From: Brevinema_A sp051649605
Lineage (GTDB): Bacteria > Spirochaetota > Brevinematia > Brevinematales > Brevinemataceae
Direction: 5' to 3'
Length of the DNA stretch: 64,000 nt
Assembly: GCA_051649605.1 (NCBI GenBank)
Contig: JBOFHK010000014.1
Location: 20,248-84,247, forward strand
Shown in pieces: positions 26,318-33,550 of this stretch. The stretch's first letter is position 1, and every line of letters begins with the position of its first letter. Position numbers and translations under genes: made by a program. The notes below the pieces were generated by a model, which was not told where the DNA came from, did not search any database, and saw only the letters and a program-made list of their open reading frames with translations.

Positions 26318-26848
26318 TCATTCCCGCTCAAAAAGTTTACTAAAATCATAACCAATGGCAATATAAGATTTAAATTCAATAAAATTTCCTACGGAGAAAT
26401 TATTTCTCCAAGCAACATATAAATAATTATCAAAAACAAACTGTACTCCAGGTAAGGTAAAAACAAATCCCACGGGGGGAATAAACGCAATGCTTTGCCC
26501 CACCGTATAGTAACCGTTAGAACGAATATTTAGTCCTATCCCTATAAAATCAACAATAATTCGGTACCCTTTATCTGTCTGACGACCGATTCCATAAGTA
26601 CCCAAAACATTAAACTCAAATGCGGGCGGGTTCATAATCCCTAAAAATTCCACATCAGTTGTTATTGCATGAAAAAATCGGTCTTCTTGTTTATTTTGAA
26701 TCTCAGCAGTGTAAGAAAATCCTGCCCCACCAAATAACCATACCGTACCTGTCCCTAATAGTCCATATAATTTTGGTCGATGACTAACCTCGTAGGCATA
26801 TAAAGATTGAGACATCACGACCCCAAATAATAGCAGTAGAATCTTCAT
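26318..26848 (-). CDS. secreted beta-rich protein, unknown function
   Basis: A 176-residue protein with a signal peptide (MKILLLLFGVVMSQSLYAYE). The mature part is beta-rich and Gly/aromatic-rich (GLLGTGTVWLFGGAGFSYTAE, YGIGRQTDKGYRIIVDFIGIG), compatible with a small outer-membrane barrel of the OmpW/OmpX size, though it ends in FERE rather than an aromatic residue. The start at 26848 is chosen over a frame-compatible ATG at 26860 because GGAGATCAGA precedes it. Confidence 0.65.
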   Translation of the reverse strand: MKILLLLFGVVMSQSLYAYEVSHRPKLYGLLGTGTVWLFGGAGFSYTAEIQNKQEDRFFHAITTDVEFLGIMNPPAFEFNVLGTYGIGRQTDKGYRIIVDFIGIGLNIRSNGYYTVGQSIAFIPPVGFVFTLPGVQFVFDNYLYVAWRNNFSVGNFIEFKSYIAIGYDFSKLFERE

Positions 26849-26909
26849 TCTGATCTCCAAAGAAATATTGTTTTCTTAAAGATACAAACGATTTACTAAA
26901 AGGGCAATA

Positions 26910-27794
26910 TTATTCAGGAAGAATGTTTATAGAAATATCAATATTGTGATAAGTCTGCTTGATTTTATTTTCTAATTTTTCTTTTAAAGAGATATACTCT
27001 GTTAATTTCATTTGCTGATTGAGACATACTAAATCCAAAGTAACAAAAGACCCTCGCCCAACTTTTAATACTAAAATCCACTTCAAAACAAAATTATTAG
27101 TAAATTCTTCAGCTTGGTTTAATTGAAATTCAATCTCTTGTTTGTACTCAGAATTTGTCGCTCGGAGCATAATTTCTTTGAAAGAAGATACAACCATTCG
27201 TATTGGATCAGCTATGGTCAGAATACAAAGGATAATTACCAAAATTTGATCAATATAGCGTTCTAACCATTGGAATGATGTACCTCTTAGCTGTAACACT
27301 CCTAACAATGAGAAAGCAATCACTGCAGTTATTGCTGTATTAATTTTCCAACCTTCATATTCGGCGGCAAGAAGACCTGTAGGCGATTTTTTATAAGTAA
27401 GATAGCAAGCACTCCAAGTGAGTATATTAACAACCAGTGCAGGAAATCCATACCACAACATGCCTTCTACATCTGTGTCTCGCCCTCCCGATAATAAGAC
27501 GATAAAATTACTATAAATCGCCATTACAACTAATCCCAAAATAAATAACCCTTTAATAAAAATCATAAATGATTCATAGGCGTAGAATCCTATAGGATGA
27601 TTATCCGTATAGGATCGATTAACAAAATAAGAAAGAATGAGACTCCCTATAGAAAGAAAGGCAGAAAGAAAATTAAAAGCACCGTCTAAAAAAATCGCAT
27701 CCGACTGCGTATAATGAGCCATTCCTAACCCGTAAACCGCCATCGTTAAAGCACCTACAATCGAACTCCCAATACCGATTCGTTCTATTGACAT
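26910..27794 (-). CDS. cation diffusion facilitator family transporter
   Basis: An inner-membrane efflux protein exchanging Zn2+ or related divalent metals for protons. After a short N-terminus there are four to six membrane helices and the CDF landmarks SDAIFLDGAFN, NHPIGFYAYE (the HPxG..ryE motif), AAEYEGWKINTA and a C-terminal cytosolic domain (LVCLNQQMKLTEYISLKEKLENK). The metal is not predictable. At 294 residues it is of usual length. The start is fixed by AAGGAGGCGATT before the ATG at 27794; the longer frame has no ribosome binding site. Confidence 0.8.
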   Translation of the reverse strand: MSIERIGIGSSIVGALTMAVYGLGMAHYTQSDAIFLDGAFNFLSAFLSIGSLILSYFVNRSYTDNHPIGFYAYESFMIFIKGLFILGLVVMAIYSNFIVLLSGGRDTDVEGMLWYGFPALVVNILTWSACYLTYKKSPTGLLAAEYEGWKINTAITAVIAFSLLGVLQLRGTSFQWLERYIDQILVIILCILTIADPIRMVVSSFKEIMLRATNSEYKQEIEFQLNQAEEFTNNFVLKWILVLKVGRGSFVTLDLVCLNQQMKLTEYISLKEKLENKIKQTYHNIDISINILPE

Positions 27795-27939
27795 AATCGC
27801 CTCCTTAAAAATCAATACATTCATTAAATATCGGTTGAGAAAAAAATAACAAGAGTATTTTAAGGGCAAGATTAATATCTAGTCAAGTTCATCATAAAGG
27901 AAATTTTATGTCATAAAAATTCTTGGAGGTACTGATTTA

Positions 27940-28944
27940 CTAGAATAATGATTTTAAAGGATCTAACTCTTCTAAAAACTTAGAAAGCAATAAAATCGTG
28001 TTATTATAATCTTCTATAGACGCCATACTATTCGCTGTATGACAATAACGAACAGGGATAATCAACGCCATCACTGGTACGCCGGCTCCATACCGTTGGA
28101 CTACCCCCGCATCCGTCCCCCCACCACTGAAAAAATCAAACTGAAAAGGGATTTGATATTTTTCTGCGACTTCCTGAAATTTTCGGATCAATCTCCTATT
28201 CCCTAAAGCCCCTTTATCTGCAAAACATAGGCAAGCACCTTTCCCTAAGAAACGGCTTTTTTCTTTGTTGTATGAACTATCCTTAGGAGAAGCCGTATCC
28301 AAGACAATACAAATATCAGGCTCAGTCATCGATATAGAGGTTTGTGCCCCTCGTGTACCGACTTCTTCCTGCACAGAGCCAATAAAATGAAGATTATAAT
28401 CCGCACGAAAAGCTTGAAATACTTCGATCCCTACAGCACAGCCAATACGATTATCAAGACTTTTAGCAATAATATTCCCCTGTGCTAACTCAAACTCGGT
28501 CCATAAAGAAACCGAATCGCCCATCTGAATTCCTAATTTCAACACTGCTGCTAGAGATCCAACACCTAAATCAATATAAAAATTTTCTAGCGATATATTT
28601 TTAGGATCTCCTGAACAGACAATCCCTGTATAGCCTCGGACTTTAACTTTAGTTCCCAACACAGCCGTTAAATCCACATTACCGAGATTAAATAATTTCA
28701 AAGTTCCATCAGGATTAATCCTTTTAATAAGAAAACCAACCTCATCCATATGAGCCATCAATACCACATTAAAGGAAGAACCCTGATTTTTTGTGCAGAT
28801 AACACTACCAAGTTTATCGTAAGTAATCTGAGAAACACAAGTCTCCAGCTCCCTCCTAATAATAGCACTAACCGCTTGTTCATCACCAGATACCGCACAT
28901 GTTTCTGTTAATTCTTTTAAAAGATTATAGGAATATTTTTTCAC
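27940..28944 (-). CDS. M42 family aminopeptidase
   Basis: A dinuclear metal (Zn/Co) exopeptidase of the glutamyl/lysyl aminopeptidase family, cytosolic and usually a TET dodecamer degrading peptides. Family motifs: LMAHMDEVGF (metal His and Asp), SLDNRIGCAVGIEV, QEEVGTRGAQ (catalytic EE), VLDTA and the final IPVRYCHTANSM His ligand. At 334 residues it is of usual length. It starts with GTG after AAGGAGTCAGC. It is the last gene of a PTS operon, 9 bp after the IIC gene. M42 members are sometimes mis-annotated as endoglucanases. Confidence 0.9.
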   Translation of the reverse strand: MKKYSYNLLKELTETCAVSGDEQAVSAIIRRELETCVSQITYDKLGSVICTKNQGSSFNVVLMAHMDEVGFLIKRINPDGTLKLFNLGNVDLTAVLGTKVKVRGYTGIVCSGDPKNISLENFYIDLGVGSLAAVLKLGIQMGDSVSLWTEFELAQGNIIAKSLDNRIGCAVGIEVFQAFRADYNLHFIGSVQEEVGTRGAQTSISMTEPDICIVLDTASPKDSSYNKEKSRFLGKGACLCFADKGALGNRRLIRKFQEVAEKYQIPFQFDFFSGGGTDAGVVQRYGAGVPVMALIIPVRYCHTANSMASIEDYNNTILLLSKFLEELDPLKSLF

Positions 28945-28953
28945 GCTGACTCC

Positions 28954-30285
28954 TTAAAAGTCCAAATCAAGCTCGTCTAAAATTTTTTGATCTTCTTCAC
29001 TGATTACCGTAGATACTTCCTTTACTTGTTCAAGCTCTAATTCTTGTTTTTCTAATATTTTAAAGAAAGGATAATAAATACCAAACGACAATACAATCTG
29101 TACCACCTGTACCAAAGGAGTTTTCCAGTCAAAATTAGTGAGATAACCTTCAAAAAATAAGGGAAGATAAGGAGGATCAAAAAACGGTTTATCCAAAAAA
29201 CCTATTGCCATCAAGGCTAAAGGTAATAAACCCACCAAAGATCCCCCAATAATAAAGGGAATCAGTAAAATAGGATTCAAAATAACTGGAACACCAAATA
29301 ATACGGGTTCGTTAATCCCAAAAATCGAAGGTATTAATGCAACCTGACCCACTTTTCGATAGCGATCACTCTTACTCATAAGCATAGAGATTACCAGTCC
29401 CATGGTAATCCCAGAACCTGTGAAATTTACAAAGGCAGAGAAAACACCTCCTGTTGCAAAATGCGTTAAGACTTCTCCAGCCTGCTTCGCCGCAATATTC
29501 TCAGCAATATATTGTACAAAAATTGGAGACAAGATGGGACTCAGTACCGCAGAGTGGATTCCAAAAAACCAAAACAAAAGACGAAGCATAATCACAAACC
29601 ACACAACCAACAAATTATCCAAACTACCAATTGCTGGAGCTAAGATTTTCATAATGATTTCAGGTAGTAATAGCCCTCCTGTCCATTCACTAATAAAATG
29701 TCTCGCAGAAATATATAATAGACCAATAAAAAAAGCAGGGGTAATTAATTCAAAAGAGCGAGAGACGAAATCTGGTACCCCTTCTGGCATTCTAATCACC
29801 AGCTTATGGATCGTACAGAACCGATAGATTTCTACAGTGAGAATAGCAACAAAAATCCCTGTAAAGAGACCTTTTGAATCTAAAAATCCTGCATCCATCA
29901 ATCCTTCTGGAGTAAATTGTACAGTTAACATCAAAAAAGCAAAGACTGATAACACTACGGAGCCTACGGTATAAATTTTATAGCTTTCACTAAGAAAATA
30001 AGAAATACCGATCACCCCATATAACCCTACTAAGCCAATTGATAACTTGATCAACAACTGAATCAAATAAGAATTTTGAGCAAACCACTCTTGTATCCCT
30101 ATAGAATTAGGAAATAAATTTGGAATAGTATATAGAGGGTATGCTAATGAGCCTAAAAGAAGGATAGGGGTTAGTACTACCATTCCTTTTTTTACTGCAC
30201 TAAGATGAGGTTGTTGATCAATTTTTTCTGCTATAGGAACTAAAATCGTCCTAATCATCTGTTCAAAACCTTGAAATAACGTCAT
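28954..30285 (-). CDS. PTS lactose/cellobiose-family transporter subunit IIC
   Basis: The membrane channel of a phosphotransferase system for beta-disaccharides (cellobiose or chitobiose type), which imports the sugar with phosphorylation by IIB. There are about ten membrane helices; INEPVLFGVPVILNP is the family's substrate-loop motif, and FTGSGITMGL is another landmark. At 443 residues it is of usual length. The start is supported by GGAGAATTAATA. It lies 15 bp after the IIB gene and 9 bp before the M42 peptidase. No IIA gene is adjacent. Confidence 0.9.
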   Translation of the reverse strand: MTLFQGFEQMIRTILVPIAEKIDQQPHLSAVKKGMVVLTPILLLGSLAYPLYTIPNLFPNSIGIQEWFAQNSYLIQLLIKLSIGLVGLYGVIGISYFLSESYKIYTVGSVVLSVFAFLMLTVQFTPEGLMDAGFLDSKGLFTGIFVAILTVEIYRFCTIHKLVIRMPEGVPDFVSRSFELITPAFFIGLLYISARHFISEWTGGLLLPEIIMKILAPAIGSLDNLLVVWFVIMLRLLFWFFGIHSAVLSPILSPIFVQYIAENIAAKQAGEVLTHFATGGVFSAFVNFTGSGITMGLVISMLMSKSDRYRKVGQVALIPSIFGINEPVLFGVPVILNPILLIPFIIGGSLVGLLPLALMAIGFLDKPFFDPPYLPLFFEGYLTNFDWKTPLVQVVQIVLSFGIYYPFFKILEKQELELEQVKEVSTVISEEDQKILDELDLDF

Positions 30286-30300
30286 TATTAATTCTCCTAT

Positions 30301-30633
30301 TTATTGATTATGATATTTATGATAGGCAATAAGAGCTTGTTTTAAAACTGTAGCTCCATCGACCGCCCCATAAACATTTGCACTAATTAACAAACTTGGT
30401 TTATTATGCTCTTCTGTAAGACGCTTAATCTCTTCTAATTTATGACCCAATTGAGGCCCAATTAATACAATATCAAATTCATCAATCTTGGTACTTAAGA
30501 TATCTACGGGAATAGCTTCCATGGGTGTAAAATCTTCTATTTTTAATTTTTCACTCTTTTCTACAATTTTTTTGATTGCATTCATCATCATCGTCGTAGA
30601 AAATCCCCCTGCACAAACTAATACTATTTTCAT
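30301..30633 (-). CDS. PTS lactose/cellobiose-family subunit IIB
   Basis: The cytosolic phosphoryl-carrier subunit: the phosphorylated cysteine lies in LVCAGGFSTTMMM, and KIDEFDIVLIGPQLGHKLEEI is typical of the lactose/cellobiose IIB family. The 110-residue form starting at the ATG at 30633 is chosen because AAGGAGTGTTAT precedes it; the frame extends seven codons further upstream. It heads a three-gene operon with the IIC and M42 genes. HPr and EI are not in the window. Confidence 0.9.
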   Translation of the reverse strand: MKIVLVCAGGFSTTMMMNAIKKIVEKSEKLKIEDFTPMEAIPVDILSTKIDEFDIVLIGPQLGHKLEEIKRLTEEHNKPSLLISANVYGAVDGATVLKQALIAYHKYHNQ

Positions 30634-30948
30634 ATAACACTCCTTAATATTCATAATATTTTGATTTGTAATGTCCTTACTGTATATTTTATCGATTTAT
30701 CCCTATTTTTAATGGAAATTTCTCAATTCATAATCTTAAACTATCATTACTCCAATATTTATACCGATAATAATAACATTAAAACCAAATCTATAAAGAT
30801 TTGTATCATATTTTTGTATTAAAATTAGGAGAATAACAAAAATTTATATTAATACCCTTGACATATGAAGATTGTTTGATGATCTTTATATTAAAATGTC
30901 TAAAACGCTATTGAGCAATTTTATTATTTAATATTATCAGGAGTTACT
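30634..30948. other. 315-bp intergenic region between divergent PTS and sigma genes
   Basis: AT-rich. It must hold both promoters. A TTGACA sits at 30858-30863 on the plus strand but no well-placed -10 box follows it at 16-18 bp, so I do not assign a promoter. No open frame with a ribosome binding site and no RNA gene is visible. Confidence 0.5.
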
Positions 30949-31857
30949 ATGAAAAATTCTGTGTTTATTACCGAGCTGGAACAAGGATTCCAACATGCTA
31001 ACACTATGACTTCCTATCTTAGAGAAATCGACCGTATCCCTCTCTTAACCCGAAAAGAAGAAGAATCTCTAACTTCTAGCTATGGCACATGTTGCCAAGA
31101 AAAAAGAAAAGAAAACCCAGAATATCCTCTTTGCTCAAATTGTGCTTTTATCAAAAATAAACTGATTACATCTAATCTTCGTTTTGTTGTTTCCGTTGCC
31201 AAAAAATACTATCATAATAATCTATCACTCACCGATCTTATCAATGAAGGTAATATTGGTTTACTCACTGCTGTAGACAAATTTGACCACACTCTAGGAT
31301 ACCATTTTATTTCTTATGCCGTTTGGTGGATCAAACAATCTATTCTCAAAGCCATTTCCGAAAAATCTCGGATGATCCGTGTACCGATGAATCGTACTAA
31401 TGATCTTTTTAAAATCGCAAAATTCATTCATGAATATACAAAAACTTTTTCCCATAAACCAACCGAAGCAGAAATTGAATCCCATATTGGAATCCCTCGT
31501 AAAGACATCCTACGTATTCTCAATATCTCTGCAGGACATACTTCTTTAGAAGAGCTAACCTCTAATGAAAATTCAGAACATAATGATATTGCAGATATGT
31601 CCTTTAATCCTGAACAAAGCGTACTCTCCCATTCTTTAAATTATGGGATCGTGGAGCTCTTAAATACCCTCTCGGAAAGAGAACGTTTTATTTTAATTCA
31701 TCGTTTTGGTCTTCATGGACAAGATCCTCTGTCTTTATCAAAAATTGGGGTTTTGTTAGGAATCACTAAAGAACGTGTTCGTCAGTTAGAAAAACAAGCC
31801 TTAACTTCTATTAAAAAAATTGCTCACGAGAAACAAATGATCCTCTATTTTTTTTAA
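30949..31857 (+). CDS. sigma-70 family RNA polymerase sigma factor with Cys-rich insert
   Basis: A 302-residue primary-like or group 2 sigma factor. Region 1.2 is TMTSYLREIDRIPLLTRKEEE; region 2 spans about 68-135 (NKLITSNLRFVVSVAKKYYH, LTDLINEGNIGLLTAVDKFD, YAVWWIKQSI); region 3 is at 160-195; region 4 with its helix-turn-helix is at 238-293 (LSERERFILIHRFGL, LSKIGVLLGITKERVRQLEK). Between 1.2 and 2.1 is an insert carrying C48-C49-x12-C62-x2-C65, an arrangement able to bind zinc or an Fe-S cluster, which I do not recognise in standard sigma factors. It has no long region 1.1, so it is more like RpoS/SigA-related group 2 or a small RpoD. The start has CAGGAG eight bases upstream. Confidence 0.85.
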   Translation: MKNSVFITELEQGFQHANTMTSYLREIDRIPLLTRKEEESLTSSYGTCCQEKRKENPEYPLCSNCAFIKNKLITSNLRFVVSVAKKYYHNNLSLTDLINEGNIGLLTAVDKFDHTLGYHFISYAVWWIKQSILKAISEKSRMIRVPMNRTNDLFKIAKFIHEYTKTFSHKPTEAEIESHIGIPRKDILRILNISAGHTSLEELTSNENSEHNDIADMSFNPEQSVLSHSLNYGIVELLNTLSERERFILIHRFGLHGQDPLSLSKIGVLLGITKERVRQLEKQALTSIKKIAHEKQMILYFF

Positions 31858-31881
31858 TAAAGAAAAATTATTTTGAGATGG

Positions 31882-31916
31882 AATAATTGTTTATGACAAT
31901 GTTATAAACAATTATT
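31882..31916. terminator. AT-rich inverted repeat, possible terminator
   Basis: Perfect 13-bp arms (31882-31894 and 31904-31916, AATAATTGTTTAT and its complement) around a 9-base loop, between the convergent sigma gene and beta-barrel gene. It is almost entirely A/T, so it is weaker than the other stems here; the right arm runs into the stop codon of the minus-strand gene (31915-31917). Confidence 0.45.
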
Positions 31917-32424
31917 AAAAAGTTAACGCAAAACTAGTACTCAAATAAGGGACTACCTTCTCTCGCTCAAAAACTGCTCCCCCACCAACCCCTAAAAGGT
32001 ATTGATTGAGAACAATATATAATGAAGCTCCGATCGAATGACCTCTTGTATTGATAAGAGTGTAATCAATAGAAAATCCTGTCCCAAATAGATTCAATAA
32101 AGACTTGGGATGATATTGATTTTGAACGTATAGATAGCCAATAGCGGTAGAAAAATTAAAACTTGGATTATGAGCATTATTAAAATCGTAATCTACCCCC
32201 ATTCCGAATTTTAACAATGCTTTATCAAATGGTCTTTCTGGAGAATAAAAAAGATGTAAAGAATCAATCCCTACTCCTATATTTTCACTAAAATAACTAA
32301 ATGATAGTCCTGTAGCGATAGTATAGTTAGAAGGTTTTTGAGCTGTTGGTGATATATTGATATTTTGATCTTGAGCATATAGGATTCCTATAGAAAAGAT
32401 CATAAAAAGTCCTATGATTTTCAT
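31915..32424 (-). CDS. small predicted outer-membrane beta-barrel protein
   Basis: A 169-residue protein with a signal peptide (MKIIGLFMIFSIGILYAQ). The mature part consists of alternating strands (ATGLSFSYFSENIGVGI, LLKFGMGVDYDFNN, STAIGYLYVQNQY, GHSIGASLYIVLNQ) and ends LSTSFALTF with a C-terminal Phe, the classic outer-membrane signal. The size fits an eight-stranded barrel. Specific function unknown. The start has AAGGAGTAGGAAT, and a perfect-consensus promoter lies upstream, so it is probably abundant. Confidence 0.75.
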   Translation of the reverse strand: MKIIGLFMIFSIGILYAQDQNINISPTAQKPSNYTIATGLSFSYFSENIGVGIDSLHLFYSPERPFDKALLKFGMGVDYDFNNAHNPSFNFSTAIGYLYVQNQYHPKSLLNLFGTGFSIDYTLINTRGHSIGASLYIVLNQYLLGVGGGAVFEREKVVPYLSTSFALTF

Positions 32425-32442
32425 ATTCCTACTCCTTGACCT

Positions 32443-32471
32443 ATTATACTAAGAATCACTACCCCTGTCAA
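32443..32471 (-). promoter_or_regulatory. perfect-consensus sigma-70 promoter
   Basis: On the minus strand TTGACA (complement of 32466-32471) and TATAAT (complement of 32443-32448) with a 17-bp spacer, the ideal sigma-70 promoter, driving the small beta-barrel gene. Confidence 0.75.
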
Positions 32472-32498
32472 TTGTTTTGTTAAATTTCATTAATAAAG

Positions 32499-32993
32499 TT
32501 AATTAGGGGAAAAAAAACCCTCTAAGATCCCCGCCAATAGCCATAAAGGTACACATACTATAATTAAGATACACCATGAACGACGTATCATAGAATTATT
32601 ATGCTCTTTATAAGCACTGGATAAAATTTTCACTTCAGAACAAAAAATTAAGATCATCGCTGTCTCAAACAAACCATGAGGAAATAAAAAAGGAAGAACT
32701 GTCAAAATATCATACTGATAGAGAGAAAAAATAACCCCTAAGGCCACTCCATTAAGCACCACAAAAAAAGAAACAAATTCTTTATGGTACAATCCACAAA
32801 AAAGAATAAAGAGCATCGTTGATAAATTAACTAATAATATACTAATACTCGTAATAGGAAAACGGGTAAGCAAAAAAATAAAGCCTTGCTGAATATAATC
32901 AATACTACCAGCAGGGATAATTACCAATAATAAAATAGACAAAATAATAGAAAATACATACTCTCTTAAGGTTTGGATATAAGAATAAAGCAT
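32499..32993 (-). CDS. SpoIIM/DUF95-like membrane protein
   Basis: A 164-residue integral membrane protein with about five helices. The pattern FFVVLNGVALGVIFSLY, FLFPHGLFETAMILIF and the ending LAGILEGFFSP matches the stage II sporulation protein M/DUF95 family (NG, PHG.xE and the final .E motif). In sporulators SpoIIM takes part in engulfment, but the family is widespread in non-sporulating bacteria with unknown function. It starts 6 bp after a lipoprotein gene and is the last gene of the rnr-lgt-mutL operon. Confidence 0.7.
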   Translation of the reverse strand: MLYSYIQTLREYVFSIILSILLLVIIPAGSIDYIQQGFIFLLTRFPITSISILLVNLSTMLFILFCGLYHKEFVSFFVVLNGVALGVIFSLYQYDILTVLPFLFPHGLFETAMILIFCSEVKILSSAYKEHNNSMIRRSWCILIIVCVPLWLLAGILEGFFSPN

Positions 32994-32999
32994 ATTACC

Positions 33000-33542
33000 C
33001 TAAGACTGATTCAAAGAATTTAACTGATCTAAAAATTGATTTACCAGTAATAAGTTTTTATAGCCAGCTAATTCGTAATTCAAACGATCCAGGCGTCGAG
33101 TTAATTCTTTGTTGTTAGGTTCTTGAGCTTGACGCAAAATAAAGGTTTTGATTTCTTTTTCGTGAATAGGAATTATTTGTTTTGCCGATTCAATAACTTC
33201 TGGTTGTTTCAAGAGTAAAAGATACATTTCTATCATGACTGTATAGAAACTTTGATACTCTTCAATATTTTGAAATCCTGCTTTATTGAGACGTTCTGCA
33301 AATGTTTTTTCTTGAAATAAGTATTGATAAAATCGTGTATTATAATCTTCATCAGACATATTTACCTGAGAAGCAATACTTTTAAACTCTTCCGATTTTT
33401 GTAAAATCACAGGCATCAACACAACAATTTGTTCCATTCTTTTCTGATCCAGCTCAATATAAGAAAGCTCTTCTTGGATAGTCGGATTTATTTTTGGGGT
33501 ACAAGCACCGTAAAACAATAACAATAATAAAAATATTTTCAT
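33000..33542 (-). CDS. lipoprotein, unknown function
   Basis: A 180-residue lipoprotein: MKIFLLLLLFYGACTPK has a clear lipobox (YGAC) with Cys14 as the lipidation site. The mature part is highly charged and helical (ELSYIELDQKRMEQIVVLMP, KSEEFKSIASQVNMS), without a recognised family. The start has AGGAGATCAG. It is placed after lgt and mutL in the operon, 6 bp before the SpoIIM-like gene, so it is made alongside the enzyme that lipidates it. Confidence 0.75.
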   Translation of the reverse strand: MKIFLLLLLFYGACTPKINPTIQEELSYIELDQKRMEQIVVLMPVILQKSEEFKSIASQVNMSDEDYNTRFYQYLFQEKTFAERLNKAGFQNIEEYQSFYTVMIEMYLLLLKQPEVIESAKQIIPIHEKEIKTFILRQAQEPNNKELTRRLDRLNYELAGYKNLLLVNQFLDQLNSLNQS

Positions 33543-33550
33543 CTGATCTC

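Noticed and set aside
28954..30285. Reverse-frame ORF of 141 codons at 29402-29827 inside the PTS IIC gene
   Set aside because: A shadow frame over a clear transporter gene, low-complexity with no ribosome binding site or family.
30858..30863. Consensus TTGACA upstream of the sigma gene
   Set aside because: No acceptable -10 box at 16-18 bp; the nearest TATATT is 23 bp away, so it is not listed as a promoter.
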